A stretch of 64,000 bases of DNA, taken from JBQTIQ01 sp052387955 (GTDB lineage Bacteria; Actinomycetota; Acidimicrobiia; Acidimicrobiales; JACDCH01). Shown piece after piece: positions 33,127-42,142 of the stretch (positions are counted from its first letter, which is position 1; every line of letters starts with the position of its first letter). Made by a program: the position numbers and the translations under genes. The notes beneath the pieces were generated by a model that made no database searches, was not told the DNA's origin, and was given only the letters and a program-made list of their open reading frames with translations. The stretch is taken from contig JBQTIQ010000017.1 of NCBI GenBank assembly GCA_052387955.1, positions 12,917-76,916 of the forward strand. Reading direction: 5' to 3'.

Positions 33127-34203
33127 TCACCGTGACGTGCGGCCTTCGGTGTGTACCAGATCGACCAGCCGAGCGAGGGTGTCGGGGTCGGTCTCGGGCA
33201 GCACGCCGTGGCCGAGGTTGAACACGTAGTTGGGTTCCCCCCCGCCCTCGGCCAGCACGTCGCGGGCCGCCGCTTCGACCGCCGCCCACGGGGCCAGGCA
33301 CACCGCCGGGTCGAGGTTGCCCTGCAGCGCGGTGCCGGGACGCACGGCGTCGACCCGCTGGCGGGCGAGTGACAGCGGCGTGCGCCAGTCGACGCCCACG
33401 ACGTCGGCGCCGGCCTCGGCGAAGAGCCCGAGCAGCTCACCGGTGCAGACACCGAAGTGGGCCCGGGGCACGCCAAGGTCGGCCACGGCGGCGAACACCT
33501 TGGCCGACGCCGGCAGCACCTGGCGCCGGTAGTCGGCCGGGGTCAACGCCCCCGCCCAGGAATCGAACAGCTGCACCGCCTGGGCGCCGCTGTCGACCTG
33601 GGACCGCAGCGAGGCGATGGCCAGGTCGGCCAACCGGTCGAGCAGCTTCTCCCACAGTCCCGGATCGGTGCGCATCAGCGCCTTGGTGCGGGCGTAGACC
33701 CGTGAGGGGGCACCCTCGATCAGGTACGAGGCCACGGTGAAGGGGGCTCCGGCGAACCCGATCAGGGCTACATCGGGGCCGAGCGACTCGGCCACCAGTG
33801 ACACCGTCTCGAGCACATAGGGAGTGTCGGCATCGGGGTCGAGCGGCCGCAGCCGGTCGAGGTCGGCGGCCGAGCGGAACGGCGCCTCCACCACCGGGCC
33901 GGTGCCAGGGGCGATGTCGACCCCGAAGCCGATGGCGGCGACCGGCACCACGATGTCGGAATAGACGATGGCGGCGTCCACGCCGTAGCGCCGTACCGGC
34001 TGAAGGGTGATCTCCGCTGCCAGTTCCGGTTTGCGGATGGCGTCGAGGATCGAGCCGTCGCCCCGCACCGCCCGGTACTCGGGCAGCGCCCGGCCGGCCT
34101 GGCGCATGAACCACACCGGCACCCGCCCGTGGGGCTCGCCCCGGCAAGCGGCCAGGAACGGTGCGGTGACCGCGTGCTCGATGGAGCCCGGCCGTTCGGT
34201 CAC
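33127..34203 (-). CDS. hemE: Uroporphyrinogen III decarboxylase
   Basis: This 358-residue TIM-barrel enzyme removes four carboxyls from uroporphyrinogen III to give coproporphyrinogen III. The signature RVPVWFMRQAGRALPEYRAVR includes the substrate-binding Arg. GFAGAPFTVASYLIEG and a late FNLGHGVLPETDPD are also diagnostic. Length is normal. The GTG at 34201-34203 is used. It is the first gene of a hemE-hemH-hemY unit on the minus strand. Confidence 0.96.
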   Translation of the reverse strand: MTERPGSIEHAVTAPFLAACRGEPHGRVPVWFMRQAGRALPEYRAVRGDGSILDAIRKPELAAEITLQPVRRYGVDAAIVYSDIVVPVAAIGFGVDIAPGTGPVVEAPFRSAADLDRLRPLDPDADTPYVLETVSLVAESLGPDVALIGFAGAPFTVASYLIEGAPSRVYARTKALMRTDPGLWEKLLDRLADLAIASLRSQVDSGAQAVQLFDSWAGALTPADYRRQVLPASAKVFAAVADLGVPRAHFGVCTGELLGLFAEAGADVVGVDWRTPLSLARQRVDAVRPGTALQGNLDPAVCLAPWAAVEAAARDVLAEGGGEPNYVFNLGHGVLPETDPDTLARLVDLVHTEGRTSR

Positions 34204-34223
34204 GGGCCTCCCCGTCCACCGGT

Positions 34224-34290
34224 ACGAGCGCCGGAGCGCCAGCGCATGCGGGGCCAGACCCCGCCTGCGGGGCCGGGGAACACCGACAAC
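34224..34290 (+). repeat. Family B intergenic repeat (copy B3)
   Basis: The sequence ACGAGCGCCGGAGCGCCAGC is followed by a strong dyad around GCGGGGCCAGACCCCGC and ends GGGGCCGGGGAACACCGACA. It matches copy B1 in order and in most bases. It lies between the patatin gene's stop and the hemE start, both on the minus strand. Confidence 0.8.
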
Positions 34291-34294
34291 ACGT

Positions 34295-35260
34295 TCACGC
34301 CGCCAGCCGCGACACCAGGTTGGCGGCGGCGGGGTGCTCGAGGCGCTGGATCGTGCTGCGCCGGGCCTGTTCGGCCACCACCCGGCGCCGCTTGGGGTTC
34401 ATGCTGTTGGCCCCCATCACCACCGTGTCCTCGGCGGTCGGCTCGAGCAGCAGCACCGGCGTACCCGAGGCCCGCACCTGGCGGAGCTCCCGGTCCAGGG
34501 CCCACGACGCCAGCGCCCGACTGGCCATGTTGGGGATCGGCCGCAACGCCGAGCGAGCCGACGACATCGTCGACACCACCACGGCCAGGTCGAGCCCGAT
34601 ACCGGCCACGAGGTCGGCGTTTGAAGGGGAGTGGGCGCCGCCGTCGACGTAGGTCCGGCCGCCGATGGCCACCGGGCGGAAGAATCCGGGGATGGCCGAC
34701 GAGGCTTCCACCGCGGTGCCCACGTCGGGGGTGCTGGCGGGGTCGAGCGTGTCCCGGCCGAAGACCACCCGGGCGCCGTCGCCCAGGCGCAGGGCGCAGA
34801 TCCACAAGGCCTCGTCGGGCCACGAGCGCCCTCCGTAGAGCCCTCGCACCCGTTCGCCGATGGGCTCGGTGGGCACCGACCCGGCCGGCATCAGCCCGGC
34901 CAGGGCGATCATCGGCCGAGGGTTCCACGGCGGGAACAGGGCCGCTGCCAGTTGGGGGGCAGCTGGCATCAACGCCCGGGGGATCAGCGGGTAGTCGGAC
35001 CAGGACGGGCCTTCGTCGTCCCCCACGAGGCGCTGGCCCGCCGCCGACAGCGGCGTCCCGGTGGCCCGGGCGAAGTGGTCGGCCGGGGAAAGGCCGGCGC
35101 GCAGGGCTGCCCCGGCCACCGAGCCGGCCGACGTTCCCACCACCAGATCGGCGGCGCGGGCATCCCAGCCGGTGACCTCGGCCAACGCGGCCAGCGCACC
35201 GGCGTGGTACGCACCCCCGACCAGGCCGCCGGCGCCGAGTACGAGCCCCACGTACGGCAC
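34295..35260 (-). CDS. Patatin-like phospholipase
   Basis: This 321-residue serine hydrolase has a glycine-rich oxyanion hole GLVLGAGGLVGGAYHAG, the nucleophile Ser44 in VVGTSAGS, and the catalytic-Asp motif VDGGAHSPSN. The Ser-Asp dyad of patatin acyl hydrolases is therefore intact. It should release fatty acids from membrane lipids or other esters in the cytoplasm. The GTG at 35258-35260 gives the family N-terminus. The 260-bp gap up to the helicase gene (35261-35521) holds nothing I can name apart from divergent promoters. Confidence 0.9.
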   Translation of the reverse strand: MPYVGLVLGAGGLVGGAYHAGALAALAEVTGWDARAADLVVGTSAGSVAGAALRAGLSPADHFARATGTPLSAAGQRLVGDDEGPSWSDYPLIPRALMPAAPQLAAALFPPWNPRPMIALAGLMPAGSVPTEPIGERVRGLYGGRSWPDEALWICALRLGDGARVVFGRDTLDPASTPDVGTAVEASSAIPGFFRPVAIGGRTYVDGGAHSPSNADLVAGIGLDLAVVVSTMSSARSALRPIPNMASRALASWALDRELRQVRASGTPVLLLEPTAEDTVVMGANSMNPKRRRVVAEQARRSTIQRLEHPAAANLVSRLAA

Positions 35261-35521
35261 GGCCCCATGGTGGCGGCCCGAGCCGGCCGGCACGAAATCG
35301 GAGGACGGCGGCGCCGGCCCCGGGCACGGCCGCAGGCCCCGATCCGACCAGCAGAAGCGACGGGCCCGACCGCCGCCGCCGTCGGCGGGCAAGCGCCGCG
35401 AGCGCCGATGCCGCGTCCGGGAGGGGCAGCGGGGCTGCTGGCAGCGTGCGGACGGCGCCGGCCGAGCGGAGCGAGGGCACCGCGGCACTAGGATGATCTG
35501 CCCGCTCGACAAGGACGTGGC

Positions 35522-37738
35522 TTGGCGATCCATCCAGACCTCGAGGCCGAGCAGGCCTACCTGGACTACGCCTACGACTGCCTCGAGGACGCCCGCCGCC
35601 GGGCGAGCAGCCTCGAGTCGATGGTCGAGGTCAGCCGCGGCGGCACCGAACAGGCCCGCTACGAGCGTGACGTCATCTGGGACACGATCCTCGCCCGCCT
35701 GCGCGAGCTCGACCTCGGCGATGCCTCCCTCGTCTTCGGGCGCATCGACCGCGACGTCCCCGACGAGTTGGCGGCGCCGGCCGAGCACGACGGCGAGGGC
35801 GACCCCGGTGAAGGCGGCGCCGGCGACGGCGGCGAGCGCTTCTACATCGGCCGGCTGGCGGTGGCCGACTCCCACCAGGAGCCGGTGGTGGTCGACTGGC
35901 GGGCACCGGTGGCCGAGCCCTTCTACCGGGCGACGGGCCGGGCGCCCATGGGGCTCGCCCTGCGCCGCCACTTTGCCACCCGGGGCCGCCAGCTGCTCGG
36001 CATCGAAGATGAGCTGTTCGGTGCCGCCGCGGCGCGCCTCGGCGCCGCCCCCGACGGTGCCCCGCTCATCGGCGCCAACGGCGGTGCCCGCAACGGCGCC
36101 GGCGCTGGCGCCGACGGCGAGGGCCTGCAGGGCTACAGCACGCTCATCGCCGCCCTCGAGACGGCCCGGACCGGGCGCCTCGGCGACATCGTCGCCACCA
36201 TCCAGGGCGAACAGGACGAGATCATCCGCTCCGAGCTGCCTGGCGTGCTCGTCGTCCAGGGCGGGCCGGGGACGGGCAAGACGGTCGTCGCCCTGCACCG
36301 GGCCGCCTATCTGCTCTACACCTACCGCTTCCCCCTCGAGGGCCAGGGGGTGCTGGTGGTGGGGCCCAACCGTCTGTTCCTGGGCTACATCGAACAGGTC
36401 CTCCCGTCGTTGGGCGAGGCCGGTGTCGAGCTCGCCGTGCTCCCCGACCTGCTCGAGGAGCGGGTCGGGGTGACCGGGGCCGACCGGCCCCCGGCGGCGC
36501 GGATCAAGGGCGACCTGCGCATGGCCAAGGTCCTGGCGCGGGCGGTGCGCGACCGGCGCCGGCCGCTGCGCCGCGACCTGAGGGTCGGCTTCGGGACCGA
36601 GACGCTGCGGCTGACGGTGTCCCAGAGCGCGATGATCGTCTCCGACGCCCGGCGTCGTGCCCGGACCCACAACGCCGGCCGGCGTTTCGTCGAGCAATCG
36701 CTGTTCGACCAGCTGGCGGAGTCGAGCCACAACGATGCCGACCGCGACGCGGTCAGGGCCGGCCTGCGCCATACCGTGGCGGTCCGTGAGGCGCTCGATT
36801 GGATGTGGCCGGTGCTTACGCCGGCGGAGCTGCTCCACGACCTGTACGGGTCGCGGGCGCTGTTGCGCTCGGCGGGCCGAGGCCAGCTCGGCGATGACGA
36901 CCTCGCCGCCCTGGAGCGGGACCGTTCGGCCTCCGTCGCCGACGTCGTGTTCACCACCGACGATGTGCCGTTGCTCGACGAGGCCCGAGCGCTGCTGGGG
37001 GCGCGTCCCCGTCGGAACGGGCGCCCCGGCGACGACGACGTGCGGACGTACGGCCACATCGTGGTGGACGAGGTGCAGGACCTGTCACCCATGCAGCTGC
37101 GGATGCTGTCACGCCGTTCGCTCAGTGGGTCGATGACCGTCGTGGGTGACATCGCCCAGGCCACCGGCGCGTGGGCCCACCCGGACTGGGACGAGATCCT
37201 GGACAACCTGCCCCGGCGCCGGCCCTCACGGCGGGCCGAGCTCACCATCGGCTACCGCATCCCGGCCCCGAACATGGAGCTGGCAGCCCGGGTGCTGGCC
37301 GTGGCCCTCCCCGAGCTCCGACCGCCACGGTCGGTCCGCCACACCGGGGCCGGCCCCCGCATCGTGGACGCCTCCGCCGAGGCCGACATCGGCGCCGCGG
37401 TGGCTGCCGCCGCGGCGGAGGAGCTCGCCGCCGCCGGCACCGGCAACGTGGCCGTGATCGTGCCGGCGTCGCTGCTCGACCCGGTGGCCGACGCTCTGAC
37501 CCGGGCGGGCACATCGTTCGGGACGGCGGCCCGCAACGGCCTCGCCGAACAGGTGACGCTGGTGCCGGTGAGCCTGGTCAAGGGACTCGAACTGGACGCC
37601 ACCGTTGTGGTCGAGCCGGCGGCCATCGTCGACGAGGAGGCCCAAGGGTTGCGGGCTCTCTACGTCGCCCTGACCCGGGCCACCCAGCGCCTCACGGTCG
37701 TACACCACCGGCCGCTGCCCGGGTACCTCGCCGGGTGA
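35522..37738 (+). CDS. UvrD/HelD-type helicase (HelR-like, RNA-polymerase-associated)
   Basis: This 738-residue SF1 ATPase has an N-terminal helical arm (HPDLEAEQAYLDYAYDCLEDARRRA), a conserved RFYIGRLAVAD...VVDWRAPVAEPFYRAT segment, Walker A GGPGTGKT (~residues 247-254), Walker B VVDEVQD and a C-terminal VSLVKGLELDATVVVEP...LYVALTRATQRL. This matches HelD/HelR, which recycle stalled RNA polymerase and, in Streptomyces, confer rifampicin tolerance. TTG 35522 is chosen, with AAGGACG as ribosome binding site. A Gly/Ala/Asn-rich insertion lies near residues 175-200. Confidence 0.9.
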   Translation: MAIHPDLEAEQAYLDYAYDCLEDARRRASSLESMVEVSRGGTEQARYERDVIWDTILARLRELDLGDASLVFGRIDRDVPDELAAPAEHDGEGDPGEGGAGDGGERFYIGRLAVADSHQEPVVVDWRAPVAEPFYRATGRAPMGLALRRHFATRGRQLLGIEDELFGAAAARLGAAPDGAPLIGANGGARNGAGAGADGEGLQGYSTLIAALETARTGRLGDIVATIQGEQDEIIRSELPGVLVVQGGPGTGKTVVALHRAAYLLYTYRFPLEGQGVLVVGPNRLFLGYIEQVLPSLGEAGVELAVLPDLLEERVGVTGADRPPAARIKGDLRMAKVLARAVRDRRRPLRRDLRVGFGTETLRLTVSQSAMIVSDARRRARTHNAGRRFVEQSLFDQLAESSHNDADRDAVRAGLRHTVAVREALDWMWPVLTPAELLHDLYGSRALLRSAGRGQLGDDDLAALERDRSASVADVVFTTDDVPLLDEARALLGARPRRNGRPGDDDVRTYGHIVVDEVQDLSPMQLRMLSRRSLSGSMTVVGDIAQATGAWAHPDWDEILDNLPRRRPSRRAELTIGYRIPAPNMELAARVLAVALPELRPPRSVRHTGAGPRIVDASAEADIGAAVAAAAAEELAAAGTGNVAVIVPASLLDPVADALTRAGTSFGTAARNGLAEQVTLVPVSLVKGLELDATVVVEPAAIVDEEAQGLRALYVALTRATQRLTVVHHRPLPGYLAG

Positions 37739-37762
37739 GGGGCACCCCGTGCCGCCACCCGG

Positions 37763-37893
37763 CAGATCTAGCTGGGGGGCTGCGCTCCCCGGCCCCCATC
37801 CCCGCCCGGCTCCCTGGCGGTTGCTCGGTCGGTATCTGCTCGGCCCCGGGACCTGTGACAACGTCATGCCTTCTCGGGACCGAGCAGATCTAG
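37763..37893 (+). repeat. Family A repeat with composite 60-bp stem-loop (copy A6)
   Basis: The element is bounded by the 9-bp direct repeats CAGATCTAG at 37763-37771 and 37885-37893. Inside are a family A core (GGGGGGCTGCGCTCCCC), the arm CCCCATCCCCGCCCGGCTCC, and a stem-loop with arms 37834-37848 and 37875-37889 (15 bp, one mismatch). The loop includes TGTGACAACGTCATGCC. The minus strand of the 7.3-kb element matches over the last 60 bases at 52 positions. The probable start codon of the next gene lies in the loop. Confidence 0.88.
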
Positions 37894-39218
37894 TCCCCCG
37901 GCGGCGCGCCCTCACGGCGAGGGCGGTCGGCGTCGCGCTCGCCCTGGCCCTGGCGGCAGGGTGCAGCGATGACCGGGCCCGGCCGGCGGCTGCCACCGTC
38001 ACCCTCCCCGGGCGCGGGCTGGCCACGTCGACGCCGTCGTCGTCGACCACCACCACGACGGTCCCGGTCGACACCGGCGACGGGACCGGGATGGTGCTCA
38101 CCACCGGGCCCGTCCCCTCGGCCGCGGAGCCGGCCGGCGCCGCCGCCGGACCGACGGCCACCCCTTCACCGGTGCCGGCCCCAGCCCCGGGCCCCGCCGC
38201 CGACCCAGGCACGCCCGCCGAGACGCCTCCGGTCGAGCCCAGCGCCGCGGTCGGCGCCGCCACCGCGGCGGTGCCGGCCACGACCGAAGCCGCGGACGAC
38301 CTCGGCGCGGCGGCCGATGTGGTCCGTCACCGCTTCATCGCCGCCGGTGTGCAGCCAATGGTGGCCGTTGCCGGCGAGCGCCTGATGGTCCACTACGCCG
38401 GCGGCCTCGAACCCGACGACGCCCTCGACCTCGCCCGTTCCCGCGGTGAGCTCGTGGCCCGGCCGGTACTCGCCGTCGACCCCGCCTGCGAGCTCACCGC
38501 CACCGTGCCAGCCGCTCCCGCCCTCGACGACGACGGTGTCGTCTGGTTCCGCGATCTGGCCCAGGGCTGCCTCCAGGTCGGGCCCGGCCTCGTGGTCCCC
38601 ACCGTCGAGGCCGACGCCGTCGTCGCCGACGGTCGCTGGTCGGTGCCGGTCACCGTCCCCCCCGGTGCGGTCGAGCCCCTGAGCGAGTTGGCGTCGCGCT
38701 GCGTGCGAGCCGACCCCTCCTGTCCCGGGGGCCGCATCGCCTTCATGGTCGACGCCCTGGTGGAGGCGGCCCCGGTGGCCCGGCCTCGCTCGGTCGAACG
38801 GCCCGAACTGTCCCTCGTGGGGCCCTTCGCCGAGAGCGAGGCCAAACGGCTGGCGGGGCTGCTGTCGCAGCCTCCGCTGGCCCGGCCCCTGCGGGTGCTG
38901 GTACCACCGGTCGGGGTGCGGCGGGTGACCATCGGTGCCGCCGCCCTCGTCGGCCCGGCCACGGCGGTGCTGGTGCGGTTCGGCCCCGACGACCCCGAGC
39001 CGTCCGATGCGGTGTACCGGCTGGCCCAGGCCCTGGCGGCCCGCCTCGGGCTGCTCGGGGCCAGTGCCGGCTATCTCGTCGGGGACGACCAGGCCGGGCT
39101 GTTGACGGTGCTGGTGGCGGGGGCCGAATCGACCGACGACCTGCAGGAGGCGATCGCCGCCGCCGGCGGCGTCGACGATCGCTCCCGCATGCTGGTGACC
39201 AGCGCACTGGTCCTCTAA
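37866..39218 (+). CDS. Lipoprotein with SecD P1-head-like domain
   Basis: This 450-residue exported protein has lipoprotein signal ALALALAAGC, a long Thr/Pro/Ala linker (~residues 40-135) and a folded part that resembles the periplasmic region of SecD. VVRHRFIAAGVQPMVAVAGERLMVHYAGGL parallels the SecD P1 repeat with its quality segment. IAFMVDALVEAAPVARP...LVGPFAESEAKRLAGLL parallels the P1 head that precedes SecD's first membrane bundle. No membrane bundle follows. The only good start, ATG 37866, sits in the loop of a repeat element. Function in export or folding is inference. Confidence 0.68.
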   Translation: MPSRDRADLVPRRRALTARAVGVALALALAAGCSDDRARPAAATVTLPGRGLATSTPSSSTTTTTVPVDTGDGTGMVLTTGPVPSAAEPAGAAAGPTATPSPVPAPAPGPAADPGTPAETPPVEPSAAVGAATAAVPATTEAADDLGAAADVVRHRFIAAGVQPMVAVAGERLMVHYAGGLEPDDALDLARSRGELVARPVLAVDPACELTATVPAAPALDDDGVVWFRDLAQGCLQVGPGLVVPTVEADAVVADGRWSVPVTVPPGAVEPLSELASRCVRADPSCPGGRIAFMVDALVEAAPVARPRSVERPELSLVGPFAESEAKRLAGLLSQPPLARPLRVLVPPVGVRRVTIGAAALVGPATAVLVRFGPDDPEPSDAVYRLAQALAARLGLLGASAGYLVGDDQAGLLTVLVAGAESTDDLQEAIAAAGGVDDRSRMLVTSALVL

Positions 39219-39249
39219 TGCACGGCCGTGGCGGAGCGGATCCCGTCCG

Positions 39250-39909
39250 CTACTGGACCGCGAGCACGCCCTTCATGCCCTTCTGCAGGTGGGTCTGGCC
39301 GTCGGCGGCTTCCACGATGCAGAACATCGTGTAGCTGCCGGCGGCCAGCTGATAGGTCGCGTTGCAGCTCTCCCCGGGGCCGAAGGCCTCGAGCTCGAAG
39401 GCGCCGGCGGCGGCGAGGGCGGCCTCGTCGGGAGCGCCCTCGGACGTCAGCGGAACCTCACCCCCGCCGGGCAGGAAGGCCAGCTCGTGGTCCTCGTCGC
39501 CGGTGTTGCGGGCTTTGAACGTGACCGTCCCGGCCGCCACCTCGATGGTCGCCGGGGCGAAGGCGTAGTTGGACAACACGACGTCCACGCTCGACGTCGC
39601 CCCCGCTTCGAGGTCGGTGCCGACCGGGCTGCAGGCAGCCCCGGTGGCGGTGCTGGCCGAGCCCGAGCCCGAGCCCGCCGGCGCCTCGGAGCTGGCGGCC
39701 GCCGTCGACCCCGATCCCGATCCCGACGCCGAACCCGAGCCGGACCCGGACCCGGACCCAGACCCAGACCCGGAGACCGAACCGCCGGCGGACGAGCTAC
39801 CGATGTCGCGCACGGTCGATCCGTCATCGTCACCGCATGCCGCCACCGCCAACGGCAGCAGGGCGAGTAGCAGGGAGAGGCCCAAGACGGGCCAAGGACG
39901 GGTCTTCAT
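39250..39909 (-). CDS. Cupredoxin lipoprotein with Gly-Ser repeat linker
   Basis: This 219-residue protein has signal LLPLAVAAC, a low-complexity Ser/Gly linker (~residues 40-85, encoded by imperfect 6-bp repeats around 39700-39790) and one plastocyanin-like domain. The copper ligands are suggested by GDEDHELAFLPGG and YTMFCIVEAADGQTHLQKGM (His, Cys, His, Met). It is a probable type 1 copper electron carrier outside the membrane. The ATG at 39907-39909 follows CCGGAGGAAC. It overlaps the upstream GT-C gene by 80 bp. Confidence 0.85.
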   Translation of the reverse strand: MKTRPWPVLGLSLLLALLPLAVAACGDDDGSTVRDIGSSSAGGSVSGSGSGSGSGSGSGSASGSGSGSTAAASSEAPAGSGSGSASTATGAACSPVGTDLEAGATSSVDVVLSNYAFAPATIEVAAGTVTFKARNTGDEDHELAFLPGGGEVPLTSEGAPDEAALAAAGAFELEAFGPGESCNATYQLAAGSYTMFCIVEAADGQTHLQKGMKGVLAVQ

Positions 39910-41308
39910 CAGTGTTCCTCCGGTCAGATGGTGGTGTCGCTCCTGGCGCCGCTCCTCGCCATCGCCAGCCGGCGCCGGCGAGGGCGACGACCGCGACGGT
40001 CCAGGCCGCGTGCAGGACGAGGTTGGTGCCGGCGAGGCTGCGTTCGTCGGGCAGAGCAGCGCGCCATAGCTGGTACAGCGGGTTGGCGGTGCGGTCGAAG
40101 TCGATGACGAGCCGGAGCCGCCCGGTGACCACCTCGGTCAGCAGCCAGGCCCAGGTCGCCACCCCGACGGCAGCGAGGGCGAGGAAGCCGGCCCGGGCAC
40201 GGGCGCCGGCCTGGGGCAGCCACCAGGCGACGGTCAGCACCATTGCCGGTACGACCACCACCACCTGGCGTCCCGGCCACCACCAGCCGTGCATGGTGAG
40301 GGCTACGAAGGTGGCGACCAGCCACCCCGCGGCCAGGGGCAGGGCGAGGGTGTCCCAGCCCGGTGGGCGCCGCCGGGCCAACGCGCCGAGGGCGGGGACG
40401 GCGAAGAGGAATGCCGGCGCCCACGCCGCCAGGCCGAAGCTGCGGTCGACCAGCAGACCCACGAGCCGGTTCGAGCGGCCCCCGTAGTCGACCTCGGTAC
40501 CGACGACGGTGAACTCGCCCCCCACGAAGTGGTCCCCCGAGGCGTAGGAGGTCCATCCGCCGTAGCGCACCAGGTGCAGCCCGACGAAGGCGGCGCCGGC
40601 GGCTCCCACCGCGGCGGCGGCGACGGCTAGGCGGTACCGGTCACCCGGCTCGTCGCGCCGCCACAGGCGCACGACGGTGATCCCGGCCACGACGGCGGCG
40701 ATGGGGGCGTACTTGACCGCCAGCCACGGCAGCGCCACCACCGAACCGGCCACCACGGCCATGCCGCCCCGGCCCAGGGGCCCGGTCAGAGCCCCGATCG
40801 CCGCGGTCACGGCCAGCGCCGCCGGCAGCTCGGGGTAGATCTGGGTCCCGTAGGGGGCAAGGGGGGCGGCGGCGGCGAAGGCCAGGACCACGACCGACGC
40901 CCACCCCGGCGGGGTGGCGAACCGCCGGGCGGCGACCCACACCAGGGCCGCCGCCAGCATGCCGGCCACCACGGCCATGGCCGCCTTGGCCCCCGCCCAT
41001 CCGCCCACGCCCACCGGGGCTGCGAGCAGGGCCGGCAGCAGCGGGTCGTGGGGGCTGACCTCGTCGCCTCCGGCCTGGGGCTCGGTCTGGCGGGGCAGGC
41101 GAGCCTCGTGCCACGATCGCCACCGCTCGGCGCTCAGTTCGTCGGCGATGTCGAGCGAACCGTCCTCCCACAGGCTCAGCGCGGTGGTGAGGTACTGGGG
41201 CTCATCGGCCGTGGTGCGGGCGCCGTAGGTGGCCCGGGCCGGGATGCCGAGCGCGCACCAGCCAGCCACGGCGGCACCGACCGCCACCATCGCCGGGCGC
41301 AGTCCCAT
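39830..41308 (-). CDS. Polytopic membrane protein, probable GT-C glycosyltransferase
   Basis: This 492-residue protein has about ten hydrophobic helices. The first extracytoplasmic loop contains TTADEPQYLTTALSLWEDG, the acidic DE motif seen in GT-C enzymes such as ArnT and PMT, which use polyprenyl-phosphate sugars. A second loop has YGTQIYPELPAAL. The donor could be supplied by the divergent GT2 gene. The ATG at 41306-41308 is used. The C-terminal ~45 residues are charged and overlap the cupredoxin gene by 80 bp. The exact acceptor is unknown. Confidence 0.72.
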   Translation of the reverse strand: MGLRPAMVAVGAAVAGWCALGIPARATYGARTTADEPQYLTTALSLWEDGSLDIADELSAERWRSWHEARLPRQTEPQAGGDEVSPHDPLLPALLAAPVGVGGWAGAKAAMAVVAGMLAAALVWVAARRFATPPGWASVVVLAFAAAAPLAPYGTQIYPELPAALAVTAAIGALTGPLGRGGMAVVAGSVVALPWLAVKYAPIAAVVAGITVVRLWRRDEPGDRYRLAVAAAAVGAAGAAFVGLHLVRYGGWTSYASGDHFVGGEFTVVGTEVDYGGRSNRLVGLLVDRSFGLAAWAPAFLFAVPALGALARRRPPGWDTLALPLAAGWLVATFVALTMHGWWWPGRQVVVVVPAMVLTVAWWLPQAGARARAGFLALAAVGVATWAWLLTEVVTGRLRLVIDFDRTANPLYQLWRAALPDERSLAGTNLVLHAAWTVAVVALAGAGWRWRGAAPGATPPSDRRNTDEDPSLARLGPLPATRPAAVGGGGMR

Positions 41309-41359
41309 TGGCGCCGGACAGTAGCGAAGCGGCGTGACCTGTGTAAATCTGCCCTAACA

Positions 41360-42142
41360 ATGACTATGGGCCGAGCAGAACGAGGGATCGCTACCCAGCC
41401 GGCGCCGGTGGTCCTGTTCCTGCCCGCGCACAACGAGGAGGCCACCGTCGCCGGGGTGATCGCCCGGGTGCCGTCGATGGTCGGGGGCCACCCCGTCCGC
41501 TGCCTGGTGGTCGACGACGGCTCGACCGACTCGACCCCCGTGGTGGCCGCCGCCGCCGGCGCCGAGGTCCTGTCGTTGCCGGCCAACCGCGGCCTGGGTG
41601 CGGCCGTGCGCTGCGGGCTGGCGGCGGCGGTCGACGCCGGTGCGGTGGCGGTGGCGTTCTGCGATGCCGACGAGGAGTACGACCCGGCCGAGCTCGGGGC
41701 CCTGCTCGGCCCGATCCTGGAGGGCAGGGCCGACTACGTCGTGGGCTCCCGGGTCGCGGGCCTGCCCCGGCGGATGCGGCCCCAGCGCTGGGCCGGCAAC
41801 CGGGTGCTGTCGGCGGCGTTGTCGGTCCTGGCCCGACAGCACATCACCGACGGCCAGAGCGGTTTCCGAGCCCTGTCCCGGCAGGCGGCGGCCGATTCCG
41901 AGGTCATCCACGACTACAACTACGCCCAGGTCCTCACCCTCGACCTGCTGGCCAAGGGATTCGACTACGTCGAGGTCCCGATCACGTACCGCCACCGCAC
42001 CGTCGGGCGCTCGTTCGTGCACCTGTTGCCCTACCTCGCCCACGTGGTGCCGGCGGTGTGGCGTGAGCTCCGCTCCGCCCGCCTCGAGCCGACGAAAGGG
42101 CTCCGGCGTCCCGCCGGCGCAGGGCTGTCAGCGGACCAGTAG
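41360..42142 (+). CDS. GT2-family glycosyltransferase (polyprenyl-phosphate sugar synthase type)
   Basis: This 260-residue GT-A enzyme begins APVVLFLPAHNEEATVAGVIARVP, then VVDDGSTDSTPVVA, the metal-binding acidic stretch AFCDADEEYDPAE, and the acceptor motif QSGFRALSRQAA. This pattern is typical of dolichol-phosphate-mannose synthase-like enzymes that make membrane-linked sugars. No membrane helices are predicted. The ATG at 41360 is used; ATG 41366 is an alternative. It diverges from the GT-C gene across a short A/T-rich region. Confidence 0.88.
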   Translation: MTMGRAERGIATQPAPVVLFLPAHNEEATVAGVIARVPSMVGGHPVRCLVVDDGSTDSTPVVAAAAGAEVLSLPANRGLGAAVRCGLAAAVDAGAVAVAFCDADEEYDPAELGALLGPILEGRADYVVGSRVAGLPRRMRPQRWAGNRVLSAALSVLARQHITDGQSGFRALSRQAAADSEVIHDYNYAQVLTLDLLAKGFDYVEVPITYRHRTVGRSFVHLLPYLAHVVPAVWRELRSARLEPTKGLRRPAGAGLSADQ

